Shown: piece by piece, positions 24,957 to 32,861 of the stretch
Layout: each line of letters starts with the position of its first letter
Position numbering within the stretch: position 1 is the first letter of the stretch
Source of the DNA: Oceanospirillaceae bacterium
Lineage (GTDB): Bacteria > Pseudomonadota > Gammaproteobacteria > Pseudomonadales > Oceanobacteraceae
NCBI GenBank assembly: GCA_002723385.1
Contig: PBNY01000101.1
Location: 1-50,160, forward strand
Direction: 5' to 3'
DNA: 50,160 bases
Notes under the pieces: model-generated
What the model was told of the DNA's origin: nothing
The model's input: the letters and a program-made list of their open reading frames with translations, nothing else
The model's database searches: none
Program-made: the position numbers and the translations under genes

Positions 24957-25634
24957 ATGTCCGTCATACTCAATAACCTTTGTTTTTCCTACCCCGGCGC
25001 TGATACGGCAACCCTTGAAATCGATCACTGGCAGGTGGATTCCGGTGATGCCGTGTTTCTTCAAGGCCAGTCCGGCGCGGGCAAATCCACGTTACTGAAC
25101 CTGATCAGCGGGGTGCTCTCGGGCGCAACGGGGGAAATCTCGGTGCTTGGACAGCGACTGGATGCTATGAGCGGCAGTCAGCGTGATCGGTTCCGGGCCA
25201 ATCATATTGGTTATGTATTTCAGCAGTTCAATCTGGTGCCGTATCTGGATGCGCTGGACAACATTCGACTGGCCAATCGGTTTTCCAGCCGCCAGCAATC
25301 GCCGGAGCGACCGGTGTCAGAGATTCAGGCGTTGCTGGATGACCTCCAACTGTCGGAAGCCGACTGGAGCAAACCGGCCTCGCGTCTGAGTATCGGCCAG
25401 CAGCAGCGAGTAGCGATTGCCCGAGCGCTGGTGAATCAACCGGAAGTGCTGATTGCCGACGAACCCACCTCATCGCTGGATCAGGAAAACCGCGACAACT
25501 TTATGCAGGTGCTGATGGAGCGTGTCGGGCGCGACCGGATCACGCTGATTTTCGTCAGCCACGACCGCACTCTGGAACACCACTTCAAGCGGGTTGAACG
25601 CCTGTCAGATATTAACCGGGCAGGGGGACGCTGA
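24957..25634 (+). CDS. ABC transporter ATPase (MacB/LolD type)
   Basis: ATP-binding subunit of 225 residues. Walker A is GQSGAGKST near residue 37; the signature is RLSIGQQQRVAIARAL and Walker B is VLIADEPTSSLD. The ATG at 24957 follows a CCTTATAT stretch without a clear ribosome site. The permease starts 1 bp after the stop. It pairs with the FtsX-type permease and, from its place in the locus, is the ZrgB-like partner of the zinc system; that assignment is inference. Confidence 0.9.
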   Translation: MSVILNNLCFSYPGADTATLEIDHWQVDSGDAVFLQGQSGAGKSTLLNLISGVLSGATGEISVLGQRLDAMSGSQRDRFRANHIGYVFQQFNLVPYLDALDNIRLANRFSSRQQSPERPVSEIQALLDDLQLSEADWSKPASRLSIGQQQRVAIARALVNQPEVLIADEPTSSLDQENRDNFMQVLMERVGRDRITLIFVSHDRTLEHHFKRVERLSDINRAGGR

Positions 25635-25635
25635 G

Positions 25636-26883
25636 ATGTTTTTCCGACTCGCGCTGAAAAGCCTGCTGAGCCGCAAGGGTTCGGTGATTCTGACCATTCT
25701 GGCCATCAGCGTCAGCGTGTTTGTGATGTTGGGGGTTGAGCATATTCGCCAGCAAACCCGTGAGAATTTCAGTAATACCGTGTCCGGTGTAGATCTGGTG
25801 GTAGGGGCCAGAACCGGCAGTCTGAACCTGCTGTTGTACAGCGTGTTCCGGATTGGCAATCCGACCAACAACATCCAGTGGCACACCTATGAAAAGATCG
25901 CCAGTAACCCCAAGGTGGATTGGGCGGTGCCCATGTCGCTGGGCGATTCCCACAAGGGCTATCGGGTGTTGGGAACCACCACGGACTACTTCAAGCATTT
26001 CAGCTACGGTGCCAAACGCAAGCTGATGTTTGAATCCGGCAAGCCGTTTGACGATGTATTCGATGTGGTGCTCGGCTACGAAGTGGCCAAGCGTCTGAAT
26101 TACCAGCTCGGAGACCGGCTGGTGCTGGCACATGGCGTGGCGGCGACCAGCTTCAGCCAGCACGATGACAACCCCTTTCAGGTTTCCGGCATTCTTGAGC
26201 CAACCGGAACGCCAGTGGATCAGACCCTACACGTCAGCTTGCAAGGCATCGAAGCCATTCACCTGAACTGGCAGCAAGGCGTCAATATGAACCGTGCGGG
26301 CCGGATTCCGAAACCGGATCCGGCCGCTCTTAAGGCGCTGACGCCGGAGAGCATCACCGCCTTTATGCTGGGGCTGAAATCCCGCATGGCGGTGTTCCGG
26401 GTGCAGCGGGATATCAACAATTATCGCGCTGAGCCACTGATGGCGATTTTGCCCGGTGTGGCTCTGTCGGAGCTGTGGCAAATGATGAGTGTGCTGGAAG
26501 ACACGCTGAGGTTTGTCTCGGCGCTGGTGCTGCTGGCGGCTTTGATGGGATTGGCCTCAATGCTGATTGCCTCGATTCGGGAACGTCAGCCAGAGATGAC
26601 CTTGCTGCGCGTGATCGGAGCATCGCCCTGGTATCTGGTGCTGTTGATTGAGCTGGAAACCTTGCTGATCAGTCTGTCGGCTTGTGTGCTGGGTGTCTTG
26701 TCGCTGTTTGCCATTCTGAACGGGTTTGAGGAAGTGCTGGCGGCCAGCTTCGGGCTGCGCATCAGCACCGACTTGCTGACGCTGACGAATCCGATATTGC
26801 TTGGGCTGGTGGTGGGTTCGTCGCTGCTGGTAACGGCCTTTGCAGCGATGATGGCGGTACTCAGGAGTCGGGCCGGGCGTTAA
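25636..26883 (+). CDS. ABC transporter permease (FtsX/MacB type)
   Basis: Permease of 415 residues with the MacB-like layout. An N-terminal helix (residues 14-35) is followed by a large periplasmic domain to about residue 280, then three helices in the last third. The frame opens further upstream, but the ATG at 25636 lies one base after the ATPase stop with GGGGGA upstream, so it is the start. Translation is probably coupled to the ATPase. The transporter may move an envelope component or a metal-linked substrate; the substrate is unknown. Confidence 0.88.
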   Translation: MFFRLALKSLLSRKGSVILTILAISVSVFVMLGVEHIRQQTRENFSNTVSGVDLVVGARTGSLNLLLYSVFRIGNPTNNIQWHTYEKIASNPKVDWAVPMSLGDSHKGYRVLGTTTDYFKHFSYGAKRKLMFESGKPFDDVFDVVLGYEVAKRLNYQLGDRLVLAHGVAATSFSQHDDNPFQVSGILEPTGTPVDQTLHVSLQGIEAIHLNWQQGVNMNRAGRIPKPDPAALKALTPESITAFMLGLKSRMAVFRVQRDINNYRAEPLMAILPGVALSELWQMMSVLEDTLRFVSALVLLAALMGLASMLIASIRERQPEMTLLRVIGASPWYLVLLIELETLLISLSACVLGVLSLFAILNGFEEVLAASFGLRISTDLLTLTNPILLGLVVGSSLLVTAFAAMMAVLRSRAGR

Positions 26884-26916
26884 TTATTCGGCATACTTCT
26901 GCACGTCATGGGGTTC

Positions 26917-27277
26917 GGCGACCATGGGAGGTCGCCGCTACGAATGCAGAGGCTTGTCCGAACTGTCTCTCCACTGATTCTGTCTTTCTATGCGTAATGG
27001 CGACCATGGGAGGTCGCCGCTACGAAGGCAGAGGCTTGTCCGAACTGTCTTTCCACCGATCCTGTCTTTCTATGCGTAATGGCGACCATGGGAGGTCGCC
27101 GCTACGAATGCAGAGGCTTGTCCGAACTGTCTTTCCACCGATTCTGTCTTTCTATGCGTATGGGCGACCATGGGAGGTCGCCGCTACGAATGCAGAGGCT
27201 CGTCCGAAACGTCTCTCCACCGTTTCTGTCTTTGTGTCTTCCATTTTAGGCGTAGGGGCGACCTCCCATGGTCGCCC
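26917..27277. repeat. Tandem 82-bp repeat array with five GTAG-type REP hairpins
   Basis: Four tandem units start at 26917, 26999, 27081 and 27163, an exact 82-bp period. Each opens with the hairpin GGCGACC/GGTCGCC (loop ATGGGA) and then GCTAC. Read on the minus strand each is GTAG plus a hairpin, the hallmark of REP elements recognised by RAYT transposases: 26917-26941, 26999-27023, 27081-27105 and 27163-27187. The fifth copy, at 27252-27277, is in the opposite orientation and starts GTAGGGGCGACC. The 57-bp spacers are almost identical in the first three units and diverge in the fourth. No protein-coding gene is credible here. Confidence 0.85.
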
Positions 27278-27288
27278 GTTGAATGGCC

Positions 27289-27504
27289 TTAACTGGCCAT
27301 AATCTTCTTCACATCTTCCAGACCCAGAGCGTTACCGCCCACGCCCCAGTGACCGTCGTTCACTTCATTCACGATCACCCAGGTAACATCACGCAGCTTC
27401 TCGCTGGTGGTTTCTGCGACGGCGTCGGTGATACGAGTGATCAATTCAGAAGACTGTTCGTTGCTCAGTTCGTCTTTAAATACCTTTACTTCGATCAGTG
27501 GCAT
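27289..27504 (-). CDS. 4-Oxalocrotonate tautomerase-family protein
   Basis: Small tautomerase of 71 residues. It opens MPLIEVKVFKDEL; Pro2 becomes the catalytic N-terminal proline after methionine removal. The middle AVAETTSEKLRDVTWVIVNEV block matches the family. The substrate is unknown. AGAGGAAAG precedes the ATG. It lies downstream of the cupin gene in the same direction and may be in one unit with it and the reductase gene. Confidence 0.9.
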   Translation of the reverse strand: MPLIEVKVFKDELSNEQSSELITRITDAVAETTSEKLRDVTWVIVNEVNDGHWGVGGNALGLEDVKKIMAS

Positions 27505-27584
27505 AGCACTTTCCTCTTTTTTATTGTGTGAGTGTTACGACATCCGTAACGGGTGTTGCATTAATGACACTTGTTGTGCGCCCG

Positions 27585-28019
27585 TTAATGGGCGCGTTTT
27601 ACATCGAATGGGCCGTCAGACTGAGTGGCAAACACGCAGTCTTCACCCGGCAGACATTCACTGATGTGAGGTGTGTTGGCGCTGATCATCCAGAACGATC
27701 CGGGTGGCAGAATCGTCATGGTATCTGGCTTGCCAGGTTCGTAATGCCGAGCCTGACCTTTTACCACCACACCGGTATAGCTGTAGGAATGCGTATGCGG
27801 CGGCGTCTTTTGTCCGGCACCGAAACGAATCAGCTTGATATGCGCGCCTTTGGTGTAATCGCCCTGAACCGCAGCAAGCTGGCGACCTCCGGGCTTGATA
27901 TCCCACTGAACGTCTTCGTAGGCAGTGCGGGCGGTCGGAGTGACCGCATTTCCCGCGACTGCGACATCACACCCGGCCAGTACCAACAGGGCCAGACCGG
28001 TTTGAATCACAGATTTCAT
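27585..28019 (-). CDS. Cupin-domain lipoprotein
   Basis: Predicted exported lipoprotein of 144 residues with a lipobox near residue 17 (LVLAGC). A single cupin domain follows, including HTHSYSYTGVVVKG with the metal-binding histidines and the later SFWMISANTPH element. Enzyme or binding role is unknown. It lies 21 bp after the reductase gene in the same direction. GGTGGGAAT precedes the ATG. Confidence 0.8.
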   Translation of the reverse strand: MKSVIQTGLALLVLAGCDVAVAGNAVTPTARTAYEDVQWDIKPGGRQLAAVQGDYTKGAHIKLIRFGAGQKTPPHTHSYSYTGVVVKGQARHYEPGKPDTMTILPPGSFWMISANTPHISECLPGEDCVFATQSDGPFDVKRAH

Positions 28020-28040
28020 GGCTACATTCCCACCGGTTAA

Positions 28041-28664
28041 TTACTTCTGAGCCAGAGTAATGGCGCGATCTATTGCCGCGTTCTGGTCATCTTCCGGTGT
28101 TGGTGTCAGCAGGGAAGGCTGCAGACGAACAGTATCGATGTCTTCGATACCGATGGTGTTCAGCCACCAGGTCAGGTAGGTCGACTGGTAGTCAGTGCCG
28201 TATTTGGCGTCTGCGCCCGGCGCAAATACCCCGGCGGTGTAGAACACTGCCGCTTTCTTGTTTTCCAGCAGACCGAAGTAACCGCGCTCGGGCTCGAAGC
28301 CAAAGGTCAGGCCCGGCTGGGTGATGATGTCGATGTACTGCTTCAGCTTGTAAGGCACACCGCCGTTCCACATAGGCACAGCAAAAGCGTACTCATCCGC
28401 AGAGGTGAACTGCTCGGTGATCTCAACCACCTGATCCCAGGCGCTCTTGCGCGTGTCATCCATCTCGCCCACACCGAAGAAGGTCATCTTCGCAGCGGCT
28501 TCATCACCATCAAACTCAGGCAGGTTGGCTTTCCACAGGTGCAGGGTTTCCACCTCAAGGGAAGGATCAGCGGCCTTGCGCGCTTCGATATAGGCCTTGG
28601 CCAGGGTATTGGAATGAGAAGCTTCGTCTCGTGGTGAAGCAATGATATGCAGCATCTTGGTCAT
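28041..28664 (-). CDS. azoR: FMN-dependent NADH-azoreductase
   Basis: Flavodoxin-fold quinone/azo reductase of 207 residues that uses NADH and FMN to reduce quinones and azo dyes. The opening KMLHIIASPRDEASHSN, the VPMWNGGVPYKLKQYIDII middle and the GYFGLLENKKAAVFYTAG block match the AzoR/AcpD family. AGGAG lies upstream of the ATG. It is divergent from the CGNR regulator with overlapping promoter sequences (28683-28758). It probably heads a unit with the cupin and tautomerase genes. Confidence 0.88.
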   Translation of the reverse strand: MTKMLHIIASPRDEASHSNTLAKAYIEARKAADPSLEVETLHLWKANLPEFDGDEAAAKMTFFGVGEMDDTRKSAWDQVVEITEQFTSADEYAFAVPMWNGGVPYKLKQYIDIITQPGLTFGFEPERGYFGLLENKKAAVFYTAGVFAPGADAKYGTDYQSTYLTWWLNTIGIEDIDTVRLQPSLLTPTPEDDQNAAIDRAITLAQK

Positions 28665-28682
28665 GTCGGTATCTCCTAATTG

Positions 28683-28758
28683 ATAACCATCTAAAATGTG
28701 TTTTAAAGGTTATTTCCATGATGGGTAACTTGTCAAACATTTTTTTAAGGGTTACTTT
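28683..28758. promoter_or_regulatory. Divergent promoter/operator region azoR-CGNR
   Basis: TTGTCA (28730-28735) with TACTTT 17 bp downstream fits a rightward promoter. The same bases read on the minus strand give TTGACA (28731-28736) for azoR. ATAACC...GGTTAT (28683-28713) and GTAAC...GTTAC (28725-28755) are inverted pairs that could be operators. Assignment is by pattern. Confidence 0.4.
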
Positions 28759-28792
28759 TGGTTCATGACCTCGTTGTAAGAAGATCCATGCA

Positions 28793-29494
28793 GTGACAGA
28801 ACCGAAGCAGACTGAAAAATCGAAAGACACTTGTTGTGAGCACACGCACGCCTCAGCCGAGCAGAAAGAAGCCTCAGGGGCCGATGGGAGGCCCGCGCCG
28901 TTTCTGGTGGCGGAACATCCCGCCCTGGATGCACTGAACAGTCTGTGCGCCCCCTGGGGGAACGACATCGAATGGTGGGATACCGGCCAAAGCCTGATGG
29001 ACTGGATGTTGGCCGCTGACCTGATTGATCAAGCCGTTGTCGACAGATTGCATGAGCGTTGTTCCGCTCAGGCACTGGATAGCGTGGCCGATCAAGCCAG
29101 AGAACTGCGCGAACATTTTCGGGAATTGATTCACCGCTACGGCGGAGCGCCACTCACACCGGATGCATTGGCCGATCTGGCGCAGATCCGCGAGCAACTG
29201 CTGAAAGACCGGCAATACATGGATGTGGTCGAAACGGAAAACGGTGAAGGCATCGAATTGCGCTGGCAGCGTGATTGGGAAAAGCCAGAGCAACTGCTCG
29301 CGCCACTGGTCGAAAAAATGGCCGAGATTCTTTGCTCACCACAGCTGGTGAACGTCAAAAACTGCGAATGGCCGCCTTGTACATTGTGGTTTCTCGACAC
29401 CACCAAAAACAAAAAACGCCGCTGGTGCACCATGCAGGTGTGTGGCAACCGCGCCAAGGCCGCGGCTCATCGGGCGAAGAAGAAGAGAGGTTAG
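28793..29494 (+). CDS. CGNR zinc-finger transcriptional regulator (ABATE domain)
   Basis: DNA-binding regulator of 233 residues. An N-terminal ABATE domain carries VAEHPALDALNSLCAPWGN. The C-terminal CGNR zinc finger shows KNCEWPPCTLWFLDTTKNKKRRWC followed by MQVCGNRAKAAAHRAKK, with the CGNR motif intact. The N terminus has extra cysteines and histidines (CCEHTH). The GTG start follows AAGAAG. Divergent position suggests it controls azoR and its neighbours. The signal is unknown. Confidence 0.9.
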   Translation: MTEPKQTEKSKDTCCEHTHASAEQKEASGADGRPAPFLVAEHPALDALNSLCAPWGNDIEWWDTGQSLMDWMLAADLIDQAVVDRLHERCSAQALDSVADQARELREHFRELIHRYGGAPLTPDALADLAQIREQLLKDRQYMDVVETENGEGIELRWQRDWEKPEQLLAPLVEKMAEILCSPQLVNVKNCEWPPCTLWFLDTTKNKKRRWCTMQVCGNRAKAAAHRAKKKRG

Positions 29495-29556
29495 AGCGCA
29501 ACTGATATAGTTGTTTGAGGTCTGAAACCATCAATATGGATATCAAGGAAGAGTAA

Positions 29557-30357
29557 GTGACTACTTATTTAATGGATAATGTGTCCGCTGGATGTGACTC
29601 TCAGTGGTCTGATGTTGAAGGTAAACCAATTGAACCACCCATCAATAAATACCTCTTTATTGATGGGTTTGTAGACGGTCTTAAGGTGCTTCCAAGTCTG
29701 ACATTGTACAGCGGTGACTACGAACAAATTGTCTTGCACCAGGCCATGGTGACGGGAATTTTGACGTTATCTGAATACAAAAAACTGGAGTTAATTTATG
29801 CCAGAGCGGGACATTCACATTTAAGTTTTGTGTCTGCGCTACTGGATAGTTGGGAGCTGGAACACCAAAATATTTTTTCTCGCCAAGGCGTCGTTTTTGG
29901 AGGGTCAGGCGGTAAGCTGGCTTATGACCACTATCTCTCCTGTTATGATGTCTCAATGGCCATTGGATTCGCAATCGACAATGATCCGTATTCAGGCCAT
30001 GAAATTAATTGGTTTGCTCGATACCCGGATAGAAAATATTTGAATTTTGTCTCCTTGGACGACAGAGTGTATGGAGAGTTATACGATCATACTGAAAAGC
30101 TGTGCTTGGCACTTCAATCGGGAGAAATACACATGAGTCAGGATTATTCAAAGTATCGCGGTTCATCGACCTCTCCTTCAAAAGAAGCTGATGATATTTG
30201 TCTTGATGAAGTGGTTCAGGCGGAGCAACGAAGACGCTTGAAATATCGACAGGTGATGGGCAACAAAGCCGTTGAGAGCTTTGGAAACCAAAGTAGGATT
30301 ACTCCAAAGAAACTGTCTGAAAAAGCGCGGCAAGCCTTGAGTCAGACTGCTAAATAA
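29557..30357 (+). CDS. Hypothetical protein, A+T-rich orphan gene
   Basis: I do not recognise this 266-residue soluble protein. It has no signal peptide or membrane helix. Visible features are a HQAMVTGILTLSEYKKLEL stretch near residues 63-81, an aromatic middle (DPYSGHEINWFARYPDRKYLNF), and a Lys/Arg/Gln-rich C-terminal tail after residue 210. The GTG start is preceded by AAGGAAG. The gene is visibly more A+T-rich than its neighbours, with codons such as TTA and AAT frequent, which suggests recent acquisition. A role as toxin, immunity or effector protein is possible but not supported by any motif I can name. Confidence 0.7.
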   Translation: MTTYLMDNVSAGCDSQWSDVEGKPIEPPINKYLFIDGFVDGLKVLPSLTLYSGDYEQIVLHQAMVTGILTLSEYKKLELIYARAGHSHLSFVSALLDSWELEHQNIFSRQGVVFGGSGGKLAYDHYLSCYDVSMAIGFAIDNDPYSGHEINWFARYPDRKYLNFVSLDDRVYGELYDHTEKLCLALQSGEIHMSQDYSKYRGSSTSPSKEADDICLDEVVQAEQRRRLKYRQVMGNKAVESFGNQSRITPKKLSEKARQALSQTAK

Positions 30358-30460
30358 CCTCTGTATTTTACAGATTCCTTCGCCATTCTATTTTCTGTTC
30401 TGTACCCGGATTGCGTCACCAGATAAGCATGGTGGCGCATCACGACAAGCGATTCTGGTG

Positions 30461-31045
30461 TTACTCCGCCAGTGCCCGTTCAACCCACTCCAGTCGATCT
30501 TGTCCGAAGTACAACTCACCATTCACGATCATGGTCGGAGCACCAAATACGCCGTTGATGACGGCTTGCTCGGTTGCTTCTATCAGGGCTCCCTTGCACT
30601 CTGGCTGAGCGATGGTGTCGAGCATCGCTGCTGAGTCCAGCCCGGCACTGTTCATTATGTCGGCGAGTACTTCCTTGTCTCCAAGGTCTTTTGCGTCGGC
30701 CCAGGCGGCCTGGAACATGGCCTGGTTGTAGGCTTCCAGACAGTTGGTGTCAGCTGCCCAGATGGCGCCGCGCATGGCGTTGACGGTGTTGAAGATGAAA
30801 TGCGGGTTTTGTTGAAACGCCACGCCGTAGCGCTCGGCATAGCGGGCAAAGTCGCGCTGCACCCAGGCCAGTTTGCTGGGTATGGTTGCCGGTGGGGTAA
30901 TGCCGGTGGCTTTGAAGACGCCACCCAATAGCATCGGTTTGTAGTTCAGTTGAGCGTCGTGGCGTTTACAAAGTTCTGGCAGCTGGGTGAAAGCCAGATA
31001 AGCGGCCGGGCTGATAAAGTCGTAGTAAAAATCGACGGTGTTCAT
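30461..31045 (-). CDS. 2-Hydroxychromene-2-carboxylate isomerase family protein
   Basis: DsbA-like thioredoxin-fold protein of 194 residues in the HCCA isomerase (kappa-class glutathione transferase-like) family. It opens VDFYYDFISPAAYLAF, with the catalytic SPxA-type site instead of a CxxC, and has FGAPTMIVNGELYFGQDRL at the end. In naphthalene degradation this class isomerises 2-hydroxychromene-2-carboxylate using glutathione. No naphthalene pathway is seen here, so the real substrate is open. It lies 57 bp after the SDR gene in the same direction. Confidence 0.88.
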   Translation of the reverse strand: MNTVDFYYDFISPAAYLAFTQLPELCKRHDAQLNYKPMLLGGVFKATGITPPATIPSKLAWVQRDFARYAERYGVAFQQNPHFIFNTVNAMRGAIWAADTNCLEAYNQAMFQAAWADAKDLGDKEVLADIMNSAGLDSAAMLDTIAQPECKGALIEATEQAVINGVFGAPTMIVNGELYFGQDRLEWVERALAE

Positions 31046-31102
31046 GCTTTTTCCTCGCTTTTTTTTGTTGTATCCCGTGAGTCCCGATGTTGATGTTGGT
31101 GC

Positions 31103-31828
31103 TTACCAGGGCTCTTTGAAAGGACGTGCGTCAATTTCAAATGTCCAGGCCGTACGCGGCTGGCTGTGGAGATGCCAGTATATTTCCTCCAGATCATCCG
31201 GCTGGATAATGCCATCAGTGCCTTTGCTGGCGAACAGTTCGGGCATCACAGCTTCAGTATTGCGGTTATCGATCAGACCATCGACGATCACGTGTGCGAC
31301 GTGAATACCCTTTGGTCCCAGTTCCCGCGCCATGCTTTGCGCCAGCGCACGCAGTGCGTGTTTGCCTCCGGCGAAGGCGGCAAAGCCGACGTTGCCACGC
31401 AGGCTGGCGGAGGCGCCGGTAAACAGGATGCTGCCCTGCTGGCGTGTCAGCATGTGCTTGCTGACTTCCCGTCCGACCAGAAATCCGGCAAAGCTGCACA
31501 TTTCCCAGACTTTCCGATACACCTGTGCGGTAGTTTCGGTAATGCCGTAGCGCACATTGCCGCCAATGTTGAATACGCAGACTTCCACTGGGCCGAGTCG
31601 ATTTTCCACATCGTCCAGTAGCTGAACCACCTGATCCTCGTCACGGGCATCGGAATGCAGTGCGGTGATTTTGGCTCCCAGTGCCTGGACATCCTGTTCC
31701 AGAGCAGAGAGGTCGCCGCGACGTCGGGTCGCGACGATGTGGAAACCTTCTTTGGCAAATCGACGAGCAATGGCCGAACCCAGGTGGTCTCCGGCACCGA
31801 TGATCAGGGCAATGGGGTGTGCAGACAT
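31103..31828 (-). CDS. Short-chain dehydrogenase-like protein with Phe in place of catalytic Tyr
   Basis: Rossmann-fold SDR-like protein of 241 residues. The coenzyme motif is ALIIGAGDHLG at the start, with VFNIGGN in place of the usual NNAG and FTGASASLRGN carrying the usual serine. At the catalytic YxxxK position the sequence is FAGGK, with Phe152 and Lys156, and the codon is clearly TTC. Such Phe forms exist in one SDR subgroup, so it may be catalytically altered or bind a different partner. The start is the ATG at 31828 with AGGAGAG upstream, not 31858. It is divergent from the LysR gene. Confidence 0.85.
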   Translation of the reverse strand: MSAHPIALIIGAGDHLGSAIARRFAKEGFHIVATRRRGDLSALEQDVQALGAKITALHSDARDEDQVVQLLDDVENRLGPVEVCVFNIGGNVRYGITETTAQVYRKVWEMCSFAGFLVGREVSKHMLTRQQGSILFTGASASLRGNVGFAAFAGGKHALRALAQSMARELGPKGIHVAHVIVDGLIDNRNTEAVMPELFASKGTDGIIQPDDLEEIYWHLHSQPRTAWTFEIDARPFKEPW

Positions 31829-31925
31829 AACGCGCTCTCCTGAGGAGTCTGAGAACACTGTAGTGATTGATTTTGGATAAATACAATCGATAATTTGGAT
31901 TCCAGTAATAACTAATGGTTATCTT

Positions 31926-32846
31926 ATGGAGTTGCAACAATTACGTTTGTTTCTGGCGGCAGCGGAAACCGGCAGTTTTACCCGAGGTGCAGAACGCGCT
32001 TTCGTTTCCCAACCGGCGTTGTCGGCGTCGATATCAAAGCTGGAGACCGAGCTGGGTGTACGTCTGTTTGTGCGTAACAAACGCCATGTGGCGCTAACTC
32101 CGGCAGGGCGCAAGCTGCTGCAGCGGGCCAAGTTGATTGTGGGGGAGTGTGCAAGGGTCAAGGACGAGCTTCGCCAACACGACGTACATCGTCGTTTGCG
32201 GCTTGGAGTGGTAAATACCTTGTCGATTGATCGGGTTGCACGCTTTATCGAGCAATATCGGCAGGAAAACCCGGATGTGAAGCTGGATGTGATCGATGTG
32301 CCTGAAGACGACATGATTCGACAGCAGCAAACCGGTCGGGTTGATCTTGCCTTGACGCTGTTGTCACCCTCATCAACAGCACAGCCGGGGTTGCAGACCC
32401 GGCCTTTGTTCGAGGAACGGTATCAGGTCGCCATGGCGCCCGATTGTCCACTGAGTGCTGCAAAGGCCATCAGCATACGGGATCTTGAGAAAGAGCCGTT
32501 TGTTGCTCGTTCTCATTGCGAGCATCGTCCGGTGGTGCAGGCGCTGTTGAAGCAGCACAACATGCGGCTGAATCTGGTCTATGTGACGACACAAGATGAA
32601 CGGGCGCTGGCCTTGGTCAAAGCGGGTGTTGGGGTTGCCATTCTGCCCCAGCATTACGCCTGCCATCAGATTGTGATGAGGCCGCTGACCGAGGACGACG
32701 CCACGCGAGTTGTTGGATTTCAGTGGCAACCGCCTCAAGCACGAGTGGCTGGAGTGGATCCCGATGACAATGCCGAGCTGAATCATTCGAGGTTGGAGGA
32801 AATGCACCGGCTGATGGATTTTGCCGCCACGGTTCCCTGGCTTTGA
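31926..32846 (+). CDS. LysR-family transcriptional regulator
   Basis: LysR-type regulator of 306 residues. An N-terminal winged helix-turn-helix (LRLFLAAAETGSFTRGAERAFVSQPALSASISKLE) is followed by a periplasmic-binding-like effector domain. It lies divergent from the SDR/isomerase pair across a 97-bp gap, the usual position for a LysR activator of those genes. The inducer is unknown. Confidence 0.95.
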   Translation: MELQQLRLFLAAAETGSFTRGAERAFVSQPALSASISKLETELGVRLFVRNKRHVALTPAGRKLLQRAKLIVGECARVKDELRQHDVHRRLRLGVVNTLSIDRVARFIEQYRQENPDVKLDVIDVPEDDMIRQQQTGRVDLALTLLSPSSTAQPGLQTRPLFEERYQVAMAPDCPLSAAKAISIRDLEKEPFVARSHCEHRPVVQALLKQHNMRLNLVYVTTQDERALALVKAGVGVAILPQHYACHQIVMRPLTEDDATRVVGFQWQPPQARVAGVDPDDNAELNHSRLEEMHRLMDFAATVPWL

Positions 32847-32861
32847 ATCGGGAGCATCCCG

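Noticed and set aside
26917-27277. CRISPR array
   Set aside because: Both repeat and spacer parts are repeated, the period is 82 bp, and no cas gene is present. The GTAG hairpin fits REP elements.
26997-27302. 101-residue frame across the 82-bp repeats
   Set aside because: It is created by the tandem repeat itself (82 bp is not a multiple of 3 but the frame stays open by chance); no ribosome site and a repetitive nonsense product.
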